DNA of 64,000 nucleotides from Rhodothermales bacterium (GTDB lineage: Bacteria > Bacteroidota > Rhodothermia > Rhodothermales > JAHQVL01): positions 71,164-135,163 of the forward strand of contig JAWKNW010000016.1 in assembly GCA_041391505.1 (NCBI GenBank), read 5' to 3'. A program made the translations under genes and the position numbers. The notes below the pieces were generated by a model. The model was not told the origin of the DNA, ran no database searches, and saw only the letters and a list, made by a program, of their open reading frames with translations. Positions 1 to 8,559 of the stretch are shown one piece after another. How positions within the stretch are numbered: position 1 is the stretch's first letter; every line of letters starts with the position of its first letter.

Positions 1-1
1 G

Positions 2-1585
2 CAGAATATCACGGCGCTCAAACGCCAGGAATCCGCCCTCATCGCCGCCAAGGAACAGGCCGAGACGGCGGCGCAGACCAAAAGCGACTTCCTGGCCACG
101 ATGAGCCACGAACTGCGCACCCCGATGAACGGCGTGCTCGGTTTTTCGTCGCTGCTGCAGGCCACGCCGCTGGACGACGAGCAGAGCAGCTATGTGGACA
201 CCATCCAGACGAGCGGCAATATCCTGCTCGCCCTGATCGACGACATCCTCGACTTCTCGAAGATCGAAGCCGGCAAAGTCACGCTGGAGCAACGTCCGGT
301 GGTCGTTCACACCTGCGTCGAGGATGCGCTCGGCCGCATCGCGGAGTCGGCGGCCCGAAAAGGGATCGAACTGACCTGTTCCATCGCGCTCGACGTCCCC
401 TTCGCAATCGTGGGTGACGAGGTGCGCATCGGCCAGGTGCTGGGCAATCTGCTGGGCAATGCCATCAAGTTTACCAAAAAGGGTGAGATCTCGCTGCAGG
501 TGGCGCGGATCGCGCCGCCGGCCGGCGCGCCGGACCGCTGCACGCTCCGCTTCTCGGTGTCCGACACGGGCATCGGCATTCCGCCGGACCGGATCGAGAC
601 CATCTTCGACGCCTTCACCCAGGCCGATAGCTCGACGACGCGGCGGTTCGGGGGCACCGGTCTGGGGCTCGCGATTTCACGGCAACTCAGCGCGTTGATG
701 GGGGGCTCTATCCACGCCGAGAGCGTCGTGGGCGCCGGCTCGACGTTTCACTTCACCCTCAAGGCCGGAATGAGCCCGATGATCGCCGCGAACGCATCCC
801 CGCATCACGCCCTGATCGGCCAGCGCGCACTTTTGCTGAGCCATCACCCGACCCGCCGCTCCTATCTGGGCCAGCTCTGCCGGATGTGGGGCATGGAGGT
901 GACGCTGTCGCCGTCCCATGCCGAGGCCGAGGCCTACCTGACGGAGGAGGAATCCCCCGATGTGCTGATCGTCGACGCCGGCGGCGCCGAGGCGACCCTC
1001 CTCCGGGCGTCGCTCAACCGGTGGCGAAAGCGGTACGCGGTCATCTCGCTGACCTCCGTAGGCCACACCGACCGCGCGGCTGAACCCGGCGCGGTGAGCG
1101 TCCGGAAGCCCGTCAAACGCGCGGAACTGCTCCAGGCCCTCCTCAGCTGCCGTCCCGACGGCGGCCGCAGCGTCGGAAGCCGGCAGCCGCTCTTCGACGA
1201 GGCGCTCGGACGAACGCACCCGCTGCGGATCCTGATCGCGGAGGACGACGCCATGAACCAGGAAGTGGCGCGGCTCTTTTTCTCCAGGATGGGCTACGCC
1301 CCCGACCTCGTCGCCAGCGGACGCGAGGCCGTCGAGGCCGCGGGGCGCACCGACTACGACGTCATCTTCATGGACATCTACATGCCCGAGATGGACGGCA
1401 TCAGCGCGGCGAAACGCATCATGGCGTCCGGACCGGCGCGGCCCAGCATCGTCGCCCTGACGGCCAGCGTAACGGAAACGGAGAAGAAGCAGTGCCGCGA
1501 CGCCGGCATGGACGGTTTCATCAGCAAACCGCTCCAGCTCGAACACCTCGTCGAGATGCTCCGCACTATCGCGCCACGGCATTAG
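2..1585 (+). CDS. Hybrid sensor histidine kinase/response regulator (5' partial)
   Basis: The reading frame is open from the first bases of the window, so the sensor part lies upstream. A coiled linker leads into the HisKA H-box MSHELRTPMNG (101-133), with the phosphoacceptor His. The HATPase_c domain follows, with N-box (about 428-472), DTGIGIP (about 567) and GGTGLGLAIS (about 652). A first receiver-like domain (about 800-1140) keeps a candidate Asp (LIVD) and Lys (RKPVKR) but lacks the usual acidic pair near its start. A second, canonical receiver domain (about 1220-1575) has EDD, the phosphoacceptor in FMDIYMPEMDG, and a late Lys (SKP). The order kinase-REC-REC resembles BarA-type phosphorelay proteins. 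No Hpt domain is present before the stop. The signal sensed cannot be told because the N-terminus is missing. The gene is convergent with the next one, with a 23-base gap. Confidence 0.95.
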   Translation, partial: QNITALKRQESALIAAKEQAETAAQTKSDFLATMSHELRTPMNGVLGFSSLLQATPLDDEQSSYVDTIQTSGNILLALIDDILDFSKIEAGKVTLEQRPVVVHTCVEDALGRIAESAARKGIELTCSIALDVPFAIVGDEVRIGQVLGNLLGNAIKFTKKGEISLQVARIAPPAGAPDRCTLRFSVSDTGIGIPPDRIETIFDAFTQADSSTTRRFGGTGLGLAISRQLSALMGGSIHAESVVGAGSTFHFTLKAGMSPMIAANASPHHALIGQRALLLSHHPTRRSYLGQLCRMWGMEVTLSPSHAEAEAYLTEEESPDVLIVDAGGAEATLLRASLNRWRKRYAVISLTSVGHTDRAAEPGAVSVRKPVKRAELLQALLSCRPDGGRSVGSRQPLFDEALGRTHPLRILIAEDDAMNQEVARLFFSRMGYAPDLVASGREAVEAAGRTDYDVIFMDIYMPEMDGISAAKRIMASGPARPSIVALTASVTETEKKQCRDAGMDGFISKPLQLEHLVEMLRTIAPRH

Positions 1586-1608
1586 CGGCATCGGGTTTAA
1601 CGGGAGCG

Positions 1609-2349
1609 CTACTGCAGGAGCGCCGGCGGGGCATCTCCGGTCTCCGACGAGTCGGATTGGGCCAGGGCGAGCTGCTCCCGATGGATCTGCGCCTGCAGCC
1701 GCTTGCGCGACAACGTGTCTTTCGCGTGAACGCCGGCCAGCAGCCGCTCGCGAAACATCTTCACCTCGACCATCGCGGTCTCGTGCTCCGACTCGATACG
1801 GGCGCGCTCGACCTCGAAGTGCAGGTCGCGCGCATACGCCTCGTCGTTTTTTTCGGTGTACAGCTCCGCGATGGCACTTTCCTTCGCCAGCTGCCTTGCC
1901 ACGCGGCGGACGGTATAGCTGGTGGTGATGTCCCGCTCCTCCTGCCGGTTGCGGCGGAGCAACTCGTAGATGCCGGCTTCATAGATGCTGCGCCCGATCA
2001 TGACGGCGAGGACAAACCGAAAGGCCCAGCCGGCGGCGCCCTCCCCGTTCGCGATGGCCAGGATCAGCAGCGCCACGTAGATCACGACCAGCGTGAGCGC
2101 CCACGCGATCTTCATCGGCATGGGGGCATGCTTCTGCGAATCGATGGCGAGCCAGGAGTTGATGAAGGCGCCCTCCACCAGCACGAGCGCGGCGCCCATG
2201 ATCACGTACAACCAGGGCGGATCAATATGGATGAAGGCCTGCCGCGCCACCGAGAGCGTCGCAAACGAGGTCACCATCACACCCGCCACCTTGATCAGGA
2301 TGTCGACGACGCGTTGCGTCCAATAAAAATCGAAATCTTGTTGGCTCAT
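1609..2349 (-). CDS. Membrane protein with C-terminal coiled coil, unknown function
   Basis: A 246-residue protein that I do not assign to a named family. The first 140 residues hold about four hydrophobic segments (around 18-35, 45-62, 82-100 and 108-125), so this part is probably embedded in the inner membrane. The rest is highly charged (many E, R, K and A), reads as long helices or coiled coil, and is likely cytoplasmic. No catalytic motif is visible. The ATG lies just inside a 200-base gap shared with the TonB-fusion gene upstream on the same strand. Composition and codon use match the neighbours, so it is a real gene and not a shadow of the antisense frame. Confidence 0.8.
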   Translation of the reverse strand: MSQQDFDFYWTQRVVDILIKVAGVMVTSFATLSVARQAFIHIDPPWLYVIMGAALVLVEGAFINSWLAIDSQKHAPMPMKIAWALTLVVIYVALLILAIANGEGAAGWAFRFVLAVMIGRSIYEAGIYELLRRNRQEERDITTSYTVRRVARQLAKESAIAELYTEKNDEAYARDLHFEVERARIESEHETAMVEVKMFRERLLAGVHAKDTLSRKRLQAQIHREQLALAQSDSSETGDAPPALLQ

Positions 2350-2432
2350 CCGTTTACATCCTGTTTCAAGACGCCTCGCCGGGCGTGGGTTTTGGAGTGA
2401 CGTTAGGCACGTCGGTACAGTGTTATCGAAGC

Positions 2433-2466
2433 GATGAGGGGATGTGGGATGCGCGATGCAGGATTT
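2433..2466. repeat. Degenerate heptamer tandem repeat (period 7)
   Basis: Five consecutive 7-base units, GATGAGG, GGATGTG, GGATGCG, CGATGCA and GGATTTT, lie between the TonB-fusion gene and the membrane protein gene. The same motif in inverse orientation recurs near 17.7 kb and 22.3 kb. I see no reading frame of interest in the 200-base gap (2350-2551). Confidence 0.55.
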
Positions 2467-2551
2467 TCCCGTAAAACCATGTTTTCGACGGGGACTCTTG
2501 TATCCAGGTATCCGGTATCGGCAGACCAGCGGCGATGATGTGTGCGATCCA

Positions 2552-4786
2552 TCAGGGATTCAGGCTGAAAACCAGCGTAAAAAGATACCAGGATTTCACC
2601 GGCTCCCGATTGAAAGTCGCCGGCTCGAACCGGGCATTCTGCAACACCTGGATGACTTCTTCCTCGCAACCAAACCCGATGCCCTGCACGACGGTCGGGT
2701 CGTGCAGCTGCCCTGCTTCATCGATCATCATCCGGAGGATCACGCGGCCTTCCACCCCCGCGCGGCGGGCGCGGGCCGGGTATTCCACCTGGTTCCGGAC
2801 GGTGGCTTCGTCGACCAACCGGGCCGGCGTTTCCGGCACCACAAAGATGCCGTTCTCATCGGTGGCGCGCTGGATGCGGTCTTCGAGACGACGGGCTTCC
2901 GCCTCGGCACGCGACGCGGCCTCCATCGCGTCGCGGGCGAGAGCGATCTGCTCGGTCAGGTAGGCCTCGCCGGGCCTGTAGGCGAGCGCAGCGGTATAGA
3001 TGTCCAGTGCGTCGGCCCAGTGCCGTTCCCGGAAAAGCACGTCGGCCTGTCCGCGCAGGTACTGGTACTGCCGCTCGTTCTCGATCAAGGTCTGGGCACG
3101 GGTTGCCTCGGCGGCCGCCGAATCCCGCGCGGCCGTCCGCTGCGCGGTCGCGTACCGATCGTCGGGGCGCAGCGCGAGCACCGACGCATACGCGATCTCG
3201 GCTTCTCTCCATGCGCGCCGCGCAAACAGGTTATCCGCATCGGCGCGCGCGGCCTGATACTGCCGCGTCTGTTCCGCCTCGATCGCGGCCTGCGTTTCTT
3301 CGGGCGTGGGGCCGGAGGCCGGCCGGGGCGCCGGCGGGTTCGCGCGCGCTGCCGGCGCGACCGGGCGCGCTGCGGGCGTAGCGACGGGCGCGGGTTGCGG
3401 GGCCAGCGTTTCCTTCGGCCGGGGCGCCGCGCCCTCGTTGTCCTCCGGCGGGGAAACGACGTTCGATCCGGCGGCCGGGGGGTTGCCCGATCCCGGCGCG
3501 GTGTCGCTCACCACGCGGCCGTAGTCGCTGCCGGTCGAAAGCCCCATGCGAAAGCCGGCGAAAAACCCCACCACGGCCAGCAGCACGACGACAACGAGCG
3601 TTCCCAGCAGCCGGTTGAAGCCCTTCTGGCGGTTCTCCAGCTCGGCGATCCGGACCTGCAGCTCCTGCGTGGGCGGCAGGTTGCCGGCCGGCACTGGCTC
3701 GACGGGCCGCTTCGATACCGCCGCGGATCGTTTCTGGTGTTCGCTACCGTATTCTTCCATTTGTTCAGACAATCCCATGGTTGGTCCTGTGACGATCATC
3801 GACGCGAGGATGGCGGGGGCGGCGGCATCGTCCCATGCAGACAACGCGGCCGGCGCTTCCGGCTCCAGCGGCAGATCCGCCCCACCTTCGGCCTGCACCG
3901 CGTCCAGCGCGACCACCTGTCTGCGATCGGCAACGGCGCGGGCGAGCGCGTCCAGCAGCAGACTGACCGAGCGCGGCCGCGCCGTGGGGTCCCACTGCAG
4001 GGCCTGAAGCAGCACCGACTTCAGGTCCGTCGTGATCTCCCTGCTGCGTTCCACGGTGCGAGCAAGCCGTTTACCCTGGGACGGGGTCATGACGGCCGGA
4101 GGCGTCTTCCCCGTCACCATAAACAGCAGGAGCGCCGCGGCGGAAAACACATCGGTCCACGGACCGACGGTGTCGCGTTCGCCGGATAACTCCGGGGGAG
4201 AAAAACCGGGCACGCGCGCGGCGTCGATGTCGCCGGCTACCTGGGCATAATACAGGCGCGCCGCGCTGAAATTGAGCAGCATCGGCGTCCTGCCCCGATC
4301 CATGAACACCGCCGTCGGCGATAGCATGCCATGCACCAGCCCCAGTTCGTGGCCGGCCTCGACGCCCTGCAGCATCCGAGTCGCCAGCCCGATCGCTTCG
4401 TCCTCCGCGATCTTCCCACCCCGCTGCCGGACGTACGCGCGCATCGAGATGCCCATGCGTCGCTCACTCACCCGGTAGCATGTGCCGTGAGCACTACCGT
4501 GTGTTAGACACCGGACCACATGAGGATGCGAAAGGCGCGCCAGCGCACCGGCTTCCAGCTCGTGTTCGGCCAGTCCGTAAGCAAACAGGGCATCGTCCGT
4601 CGCCACGCAAAGGGCGCCGTCATCGCCGCGACGCACAATCGCGCCCGGATAAAATTCGCGCACGACGACACCGGACTCGTCGCGTCGATCGGTCGCCTGA
4701 TACGTCAGCTCGAACAGACCCGGATCGCCAAGCAGCGGCCCGATGGCGAAGCGGTCCAGAAGCATCGTGCCTTGCTGCAGACGCAT
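2552..4786 (-). CDS. Pseudokinase-TPR-TonB C-terminal domain fusion protein
   Basis: A 744-residue membrane protein with an unusual architecture. Residues 10-285 have a Ser/Thr protein-kinase fold (IGPLLGDPGLFELTY loop, VVVREFYP strand, TDVFSAAALLLFMVTGKTPP helix). The VAIK lysine is Arg43, the HRD motif is HGM (152-154) and DFG is NFS (172-174), so catalysis is probably lost. A transmembrane helix spans about 392-412. A Pro/Ala-rich linker (about 420-490) suggests a periplasm-spanning segment. TPR-like helices with two copies of a RxWxxAxxxYxxAL-type pattern lie at about 505-640. Residues 652-744 match a TonB C-terminal domain (YPARARRAGVEGRVILRM and the final FEPA...VKSWYLFTLVF). Known TonB links ExbB/ExbD to outer-membrane receptors. 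Coupling that to a cytoplasmic pseudokinase is my inference. No exbB or exbD lies next to it; those genes are near 42-44 kb. Confidence 0.88.
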   Translation of the reverse strand: MRLQQGTMLLDRFAIGPLLGDPGLFELTYQATDRRDESGVVVREFYPGAIVRRGDDGALCVATDDALFAYGLAEHELEAGALARLSHPHVVRCLTHGSAHGTCYRVSERRMGISMRAYVRQRGGKIAEDEAIGLATRMLQGVEAGHELGLVHGMLSPTAVFMDRGRTPMLLNFSAARLYYAQVAGDIDAARVPGFSPPELSGERDTVGPWTDVFSAAALLLFMVTGKTPPAVMTPSQGKRLARTVERSREITTDLKSVLLQALQWDPTARPRSVSLLLDALARAVADRRQVVALDAVQAEGGADLPLEPEAPAALSAWDDAAAPAILASMIVTGPTMGLSEQMEEYGSEHQKRSAAVSKRPVEPVPAGNLPPTQELQVRIAELENRQKGFNRLLGTLVVVVLLAVVGFFAGFRMGLSTGSDYGRVVSDTAPGSGNPPAAGSNVVSPPEDNEGAAPRPKETLAPQPAPVATPAARPVAPAARANPPAPRPASGPTPEETQAAIEAEQTRQYQAARADADNLFARRAWREAEIAYASVLALRPDDRYATAQRTAARDSAAAEATRAQTLIENERQYQYLRGQADVLFRERHWADALDIYTAALAYRPGEAYLTEQIALARDAMEAASRAEAEARRLEDRIQRATDENGIFVVPETPARLVDEATVRNQVEYPARARRAGVEGRVILRMMIDEAGQLHDPTVVQGIGFGCEEEVIQVLQNARFEPATFNREPVKSWYLFTLVFSLNP

Positions 4787-5130
4787 GGTACGGGGAGAAG
4801 TGGGAAGAGTGTGGACAGCCGAAATATGAGAAAACGGCGCAAATCCGCGTCATAGGATTTGCCTACATGGCTGACGCTTCTGGCACAACCTGACGTAGCC
4901 AAAGCTTCCTGAATTCCTGCGCCACCGACGCATCCTACCGCCACAAATCCGTTTGAACGCCGCACGGGCGTCGCTTCCATGCCGCGGGAAAGACACCCGT
5001 ACGCCATCCTGTATCGGCCCTTCCGGTAGCCCCACCCGCTGCACTTCCGGCAAGCGCCCGCCGGCGCAACAAAAAGCCGGCGCGCGCCGTCTGTTCGGGC
5101 GTTCGCCTTCTGTACCAACACGTCGCAACC
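4787..5130. other. Divergent intergenic region, no gene seen
   Basis: This 344-base gap separates the minus-strand TonB fusion from the plus-strand serine hydrolase. It must hold both promoters, but I could not pick convincing elements. Open frames crossing it on either strand have Arg/Ala/Gly-rich compositions typical of GC-rich non-coding DNA. Confidence 0.5.
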
Positions 5131-6633
5131 ATGCGCCTCGTTTTTCTTGCCGGCCTCCTGGCCGCCACCCTGCCCGCATTGGCCCAGCCCGCTTCGCCGT
5201 GGCTACCTCAAGCCGAAGCGCTGAGCGTCGAGATCGACGGGCTGCGACAACGATTGGATATACCGGGGCTGGCGATGGTCGTCGTGCACGACGGCGAGGC
5301 GATCTACCGCAGCGCCATGGGGACCACGCGGAACGGCCGGCCCTTCGCCACGGACACGCCCCTCCGGATCGCCTCCGTCACCAAATCGCTCACGGCGGTC
5401 TTGATCATGCAGGCCGTCGAAAACGGCGAACTCGCGCTCACGGACCCGGTGACCGACTACCTGCCGGACTACGAGGGGAGCCCGGAAACAACGATCTACC
5501 ACCTGCTCACCCATACATCGGAAGGCCGGCTCGGCGCCGAGTTCGTGTACAGCACGATGCGATACGCGCGGCTCGCCGACATCCTCGCCGCCGCGACGGG
5601 CCGGCCCTTCGAGTCCATGATCCGCGAGCGCATCATGCAGGTCGCCGGCATGCGATGGTATCCCTCGCCGAATCTCGGCGCCCACGCCGGCCTCGTCTCC
5701 ACCGCAGACGGCCTCGCCGCCTACGCCCGGGCCCTCGACCAGGGCCTGCTCCTCAGCGCGGCGATGCAGCAGGCGCTGATGTCTCCACAGGTATCCGTCA
5801 CCACCCACGATCCGCTGCCCGTCGGACTCGGATGGTTCAGCCAGACCGTCCAGGGGGTACGCGTGGTGTGGAGCTTCGGGCAGGACGATCCGGACCATTC
5901 GGGGGCGCTCTTACTTCGGCTGCCCGATCTCGGGTTCACGTTCGTCCTCCTCGCCAACGCAAACGTCCTCAGCGACCCTTTCCGTCTTTTGATGGGGGAT
6001 GTCCGGCTATCCCCGTTCGCGATGGCATGCATCCGCCTGTTCGCGTTTTCGCCGGCCGGCGCCCCACTCGCCGCGCCGGACCGGGGGACCGAACTCGCGG
6101 AACAGCTCGACCTGCTGGAGCGCGCGTCGCCATACCGCTTCGCCGAGGAGCTGACGGGCCATCTGCTCGTCGACATCCGGCGCGGTGACCGGACCGCCGC
6201 GCGCGCGACCTGGGATCTCCTCACCTCCCGCTACCCCGCCTACGCCCGCGAACCGAATGGAGGGCTGCTCATTCCGCTGCTGCAATCCCAGGACCCTGCG
6301 ATGACCGCCGCCGCCGTCGCGATGGGAGAGCGCCTGTTGCCGGATCATCCGCTGAACCGATGGATCCTGTGGCCGATGGCGATGCTCTACGAAAACGCCG
6401 GCGAGGACGACCGCGCGATCGCGCTGTACGAACGCATCCTGGTGCTCCCCGATCAGGCCCCCGATTTTCTGCACGCCCTATTCCAGGCCTGGGCCGGCAC
6501 CGGCCTCGGCCGGCTCTGGGCCGAACGCGACCCCGAAAAGGCCCGGGCGTACCTCGAGGAGGTACTCAAACTGGATGTCGAGGACGAAGCGGAAGAAGCG
6601 CGCGCGTTGCTGGAGCGGTTGGACGGTCGGTAG
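5131..6633 (+). CDS. Secreted beta-lactamase-family serine hydrolase with C-terminal repeat region
   Basis: A 500-residue exported protein. It starts with a clear signal peptide (MRLVFLAGLLAATLPALAQP). Residues 35-290 are a class C beta-lactamase / D-Ala-D-Ala peptidase-like domain with the nucleophile motif S82-V-T-K85. The second motif, usually YSN, reads YST (140-142), and the usual HGG near the third motif reads WSFGQ. These changes suggest an esterase-like or altered activity and not antibiotic resistance. Residues from about 300 to the end are helical with TPR-like periodicity (WPMAMLYENAGEDDRAIALYERIL), as seen in several secreted beta-lactamase-fold proteins. The substrate is unknown. 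The gene stands alone between divergent and convergent neighbours. Confidence 0.9.
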   Translation: MRLVFLAGLLAATLPALAQPASPWLPQAEALSVEIDGLRQRLDIPGLAMVVVHDGEAIYRSAMGTTRNGRPFATDTPLRIASVTKSLTAVLIMQAVENGELALTDPVTDYLPDYEGSPETTIYHLLTHTSEGRLGAEFVYSTMRYARLADILAAATGRPFESMIRERIMQVAGMRWYPSPNLGAHAGLVSTADGLAAYARALDQGLLLSAAMQQALMSPQVSVTTHDPLPVGLGWFSQTVQGVRVVWSFGQDDPDHSGALLLRLPDLGFTFVLLANANVLSDPFRLLMGDVRLSPFAMACIRLFAFSPAGAPLAAPDRGTELAEQLDLLERASPYRFAEELTGHLLVDIRRGDRTAARATWDLLTSRYPAYAREPNGGLLIPLLQSQDPAMTAAAVAMGERLLPDHPLNRWILWPMAMLYENAGEDDRAIALYERILVLPDQAPDFLHALFQAWAGTGLGRLWAERDPEKARAYLEEVLKLDVEDEAEEARALLERLDGR

Positions 6634-6653
6634 CGCGAAGGCGCCCTGCCGGC

Positions 6654-8519
6654 CTACGGCGTCTGAAACAGCCCCTGACCGATCAGCGCGTCCACGACGT
6701 CGTACGCGCCCTGGAAGGTGAGGTGGGACGCGTCGAACTGGAGCGGCTTGCCATTGGACGCCAGCATGCGGCAATCCCGGCCGTCGCAGAGCGTGTGGAG
6801 GATCGAGAAGTAGGTGCCCGGCGCGCGATCCATCGCGGCGCGCATGGCCTGATCCGTGGCGTCGACGTCGGCGAAGACCTGGGCCGCTTCGATCTCGCTA
6901 TCGCCCGGGGTGTACCGGGCGAGGAGCCGCGGCAGGGCCTGCCGGTATTCGATGATCGGCCCGAGCACGATGACGCGGCCGACCCGGTTGGACAGCCAGC
7001 GGACCGTCTCCGGCAGCGCCTCGACATCGTACGGCTCCCAGCGGCCGGCGAGGATGACGGCGTCGTAGGGATTTGCCTCGAGAAATTGCTCAAACGCGCG
7101 TCGCACGAGTTCGGTGCACCGCGACTCGCCGCTGTAGTTCATCAGCGGCCGGCATCCGGATGCCGTCACCTGCGAAAACTGCACGTTCGGCAGTCGCCGC
7201 GCGAAGGCGGCATAATACTGGGCGGCGTGGCTGTCGCCCACGATCATCACATTGCGTTTCGCGGCGTCATAGTGCAGACACGTCCCTTCATCGAACAGGG
7301 AGAGGTCGTCCGACGCGCTCGTGAGAAAACACGTATTCGTTCTGAAGTACGGATCAGCGTCGTAATCGAGAAAGCTGATATAGCCGAGCTGGTCGTCCGA
7401 AAAGCGCTCTTTTCCGCCATCGGTCAGCACGAAGGTCAGGCCCACAACCGCCACGACTGCCGTAGCGATGGCGCCACCGAGGAAAACCGGGCGGGACGCG
7501 CCGGCGCCGGCGTTCCGGAACGGCTGCTCGATAAAGCGCCAGCTGAGATAGCCCGCCAGCACCGACGCCGCGATCAGCCCGTATCGCTCGGTCGCCGACG
7601 GCTCCGGGCTCACCTGCAACCGATAAAATACCACGATCGGCCAGTGCCAGAGATACAGCGAGTAGGAGATCTTCCCGATCCAGCGCGCCGGAGACCACGA
7701 AAGGAGTCGGGATGCGACCGTTCCGGGCTGCCGGCCGGCGACAAGCAGCATCGCCGCCCCGACGGTAGGCGCGAGCGCGTACAGCCCCGGGAAGGGCGTC
7801 CCTTCGGAATAAACCATCGACGCCCCGGCGATGAGCAGCAAGCCGGCCACGCCGGCGCCCTCACGCGCGAACCGCGACCGGATATCGATCGGGCGCAGGG
7901 CCAGCCACCCCCCGAGCAGCAGCTGCCATAGCCGCGTGGGCATCAGGAAAAAGGCGGCGGAGGCGTTCGTGCGGAGCAACCACTCGGCCGCCACCAGCGA
8001 GGCCAGTGCGATCGCCCCGAGCAGGACCGGCGCGCGGCGTCTGCCGGCCCGAAACAGCACCAGCAGCAACAAGGGAAAGACTAGATAGAATTGCTCTTCG
8101 ACCGACAACGACCAGGTATGCAGGAGCGGATTGTAGGTCAGGCTCTCGTCGAAATAGTCGTTCTGCGCGAGGAAAAAATGGTTCGAGAAATAGAACACCG
8201 CCGAGATGGCGCTCCATCCATAGGTGCGCACCTCGTCGGGCAGACCGATCGAGAGTTCGAGGGCGGCGGACACCAGGATGACGGCGACGAGCGCGGGGTA
8301 AAGCCGGCGAATGCGGCGCGCATAAAACGAGGCCAACGAGAGCCGGCCGGCCTCCAGGTCGCGCCACAGAATCCCCGTAATGAGAAATCCCGAGATGACG
8401 AAAAACACATCCACGCCCGCAAAGCCCCCCGAAACCAGCGCCGGCATGACGTGGAAACCGAGCACCGCGAGCACGGCGACGGCGCGCAGCCCGTCGATAT
8501 CCGGTCGGTAGTTCAACAT
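6654..8519 (-). CDS. Acyltransferase 3 (OafA/YrhL type) with C-terminal SGNH domain
   Basis: A 621-residue protein. Residues 1-350 form the acyltransferase-3 membrane domain, with the typical opening YRPDIDGLRAVAVL, GVDVFFVISGFLI, and about ten transmembrane helices. Residues 380-621 form an SGNH-hydrolase-like domain with the GDSH block (VMIVGDSHAAQYYAAF) and a late DxxH-like block (FDASHLTF). Family members O-acetylate lipopolysaccharide O-antigen, peptidoglycan or exopolysaccharide at the cell envelope. The partner gene immediately upstream on the same strand (40-base gap) is an O-antigen ligase/polymerase, so surface polysaccharide modification is the likely role. The exact sugar cannot be told. 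Confidence 0.93.
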   Translation of the reverse strand: MLNYRPDIDGLRAVAVLAVLGFHVMPALVSGGFAGVDVFFVISGFLITGILWRDLEAGRLSLASFYARRIRRLYPALVAVILVSAALELSIGLPDEVRTYGWSAISAVFYFSNHFFLAQNDYFDESLTYNPLLHTWSLSVEEQFYLVFPLLLLVLFRAGRRRAPVLLGAIALASLVAAEWLLRTNASAAFFLMPTRLWQLLLGGWLALRPIDIRSRFAREGAGVAGLLLIAGASMVYSEGTPFPGLYALAPTVGAAMLLVAGRQPGTVASRLLSWSPARWIGKISYSLYLWHWPIVVFYRLQVSPEPSATERYGLIAASVLAGYLSWRFIEQPFRNAGAGASRPVFLGGAIATAVVAVVGLTFVLTDGGKERFSDDQLGYISFLDYDADPYFRTNTCFLTSASDDLSLFDEGTCLHYDAAKRNVMIVGDSHAAQYYAAFARRLPNVQFSQVTASGCRPLMNYSGESRCTELVRRAFEQFLEANPYDAVILAGRWEPYDVEALPETVRWLSNRVGRVIVLGPIIEYRQALPRLLARYTPGDSEIEAAQVFADVDATDQAMRAAMDRAPGTYFSILHTLCDGRDCRMLASNGKPLQFDASHLTFQGAYDVVDALIGQGLFQTP

Positions 8520-8559
8520 CCCGCCGCGCCTCCGATCGGGCAGCGCACGCGCATCCCGG

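Noticed and set aside
2444..4189. 581-codon plus-strand frame rich in Arg, Gly and Pro
   Set aside because: It is the antisense shadow of the pseudokinase-TonB fusion, whose minus-strand frame has clear domains.
6360..7931. 523-codon plus-strand frame
   Set aside because: It overlaps the end of the serine hydrolase and the antisense of the acyltransferase. No domain is visible and composition is shadow-like.
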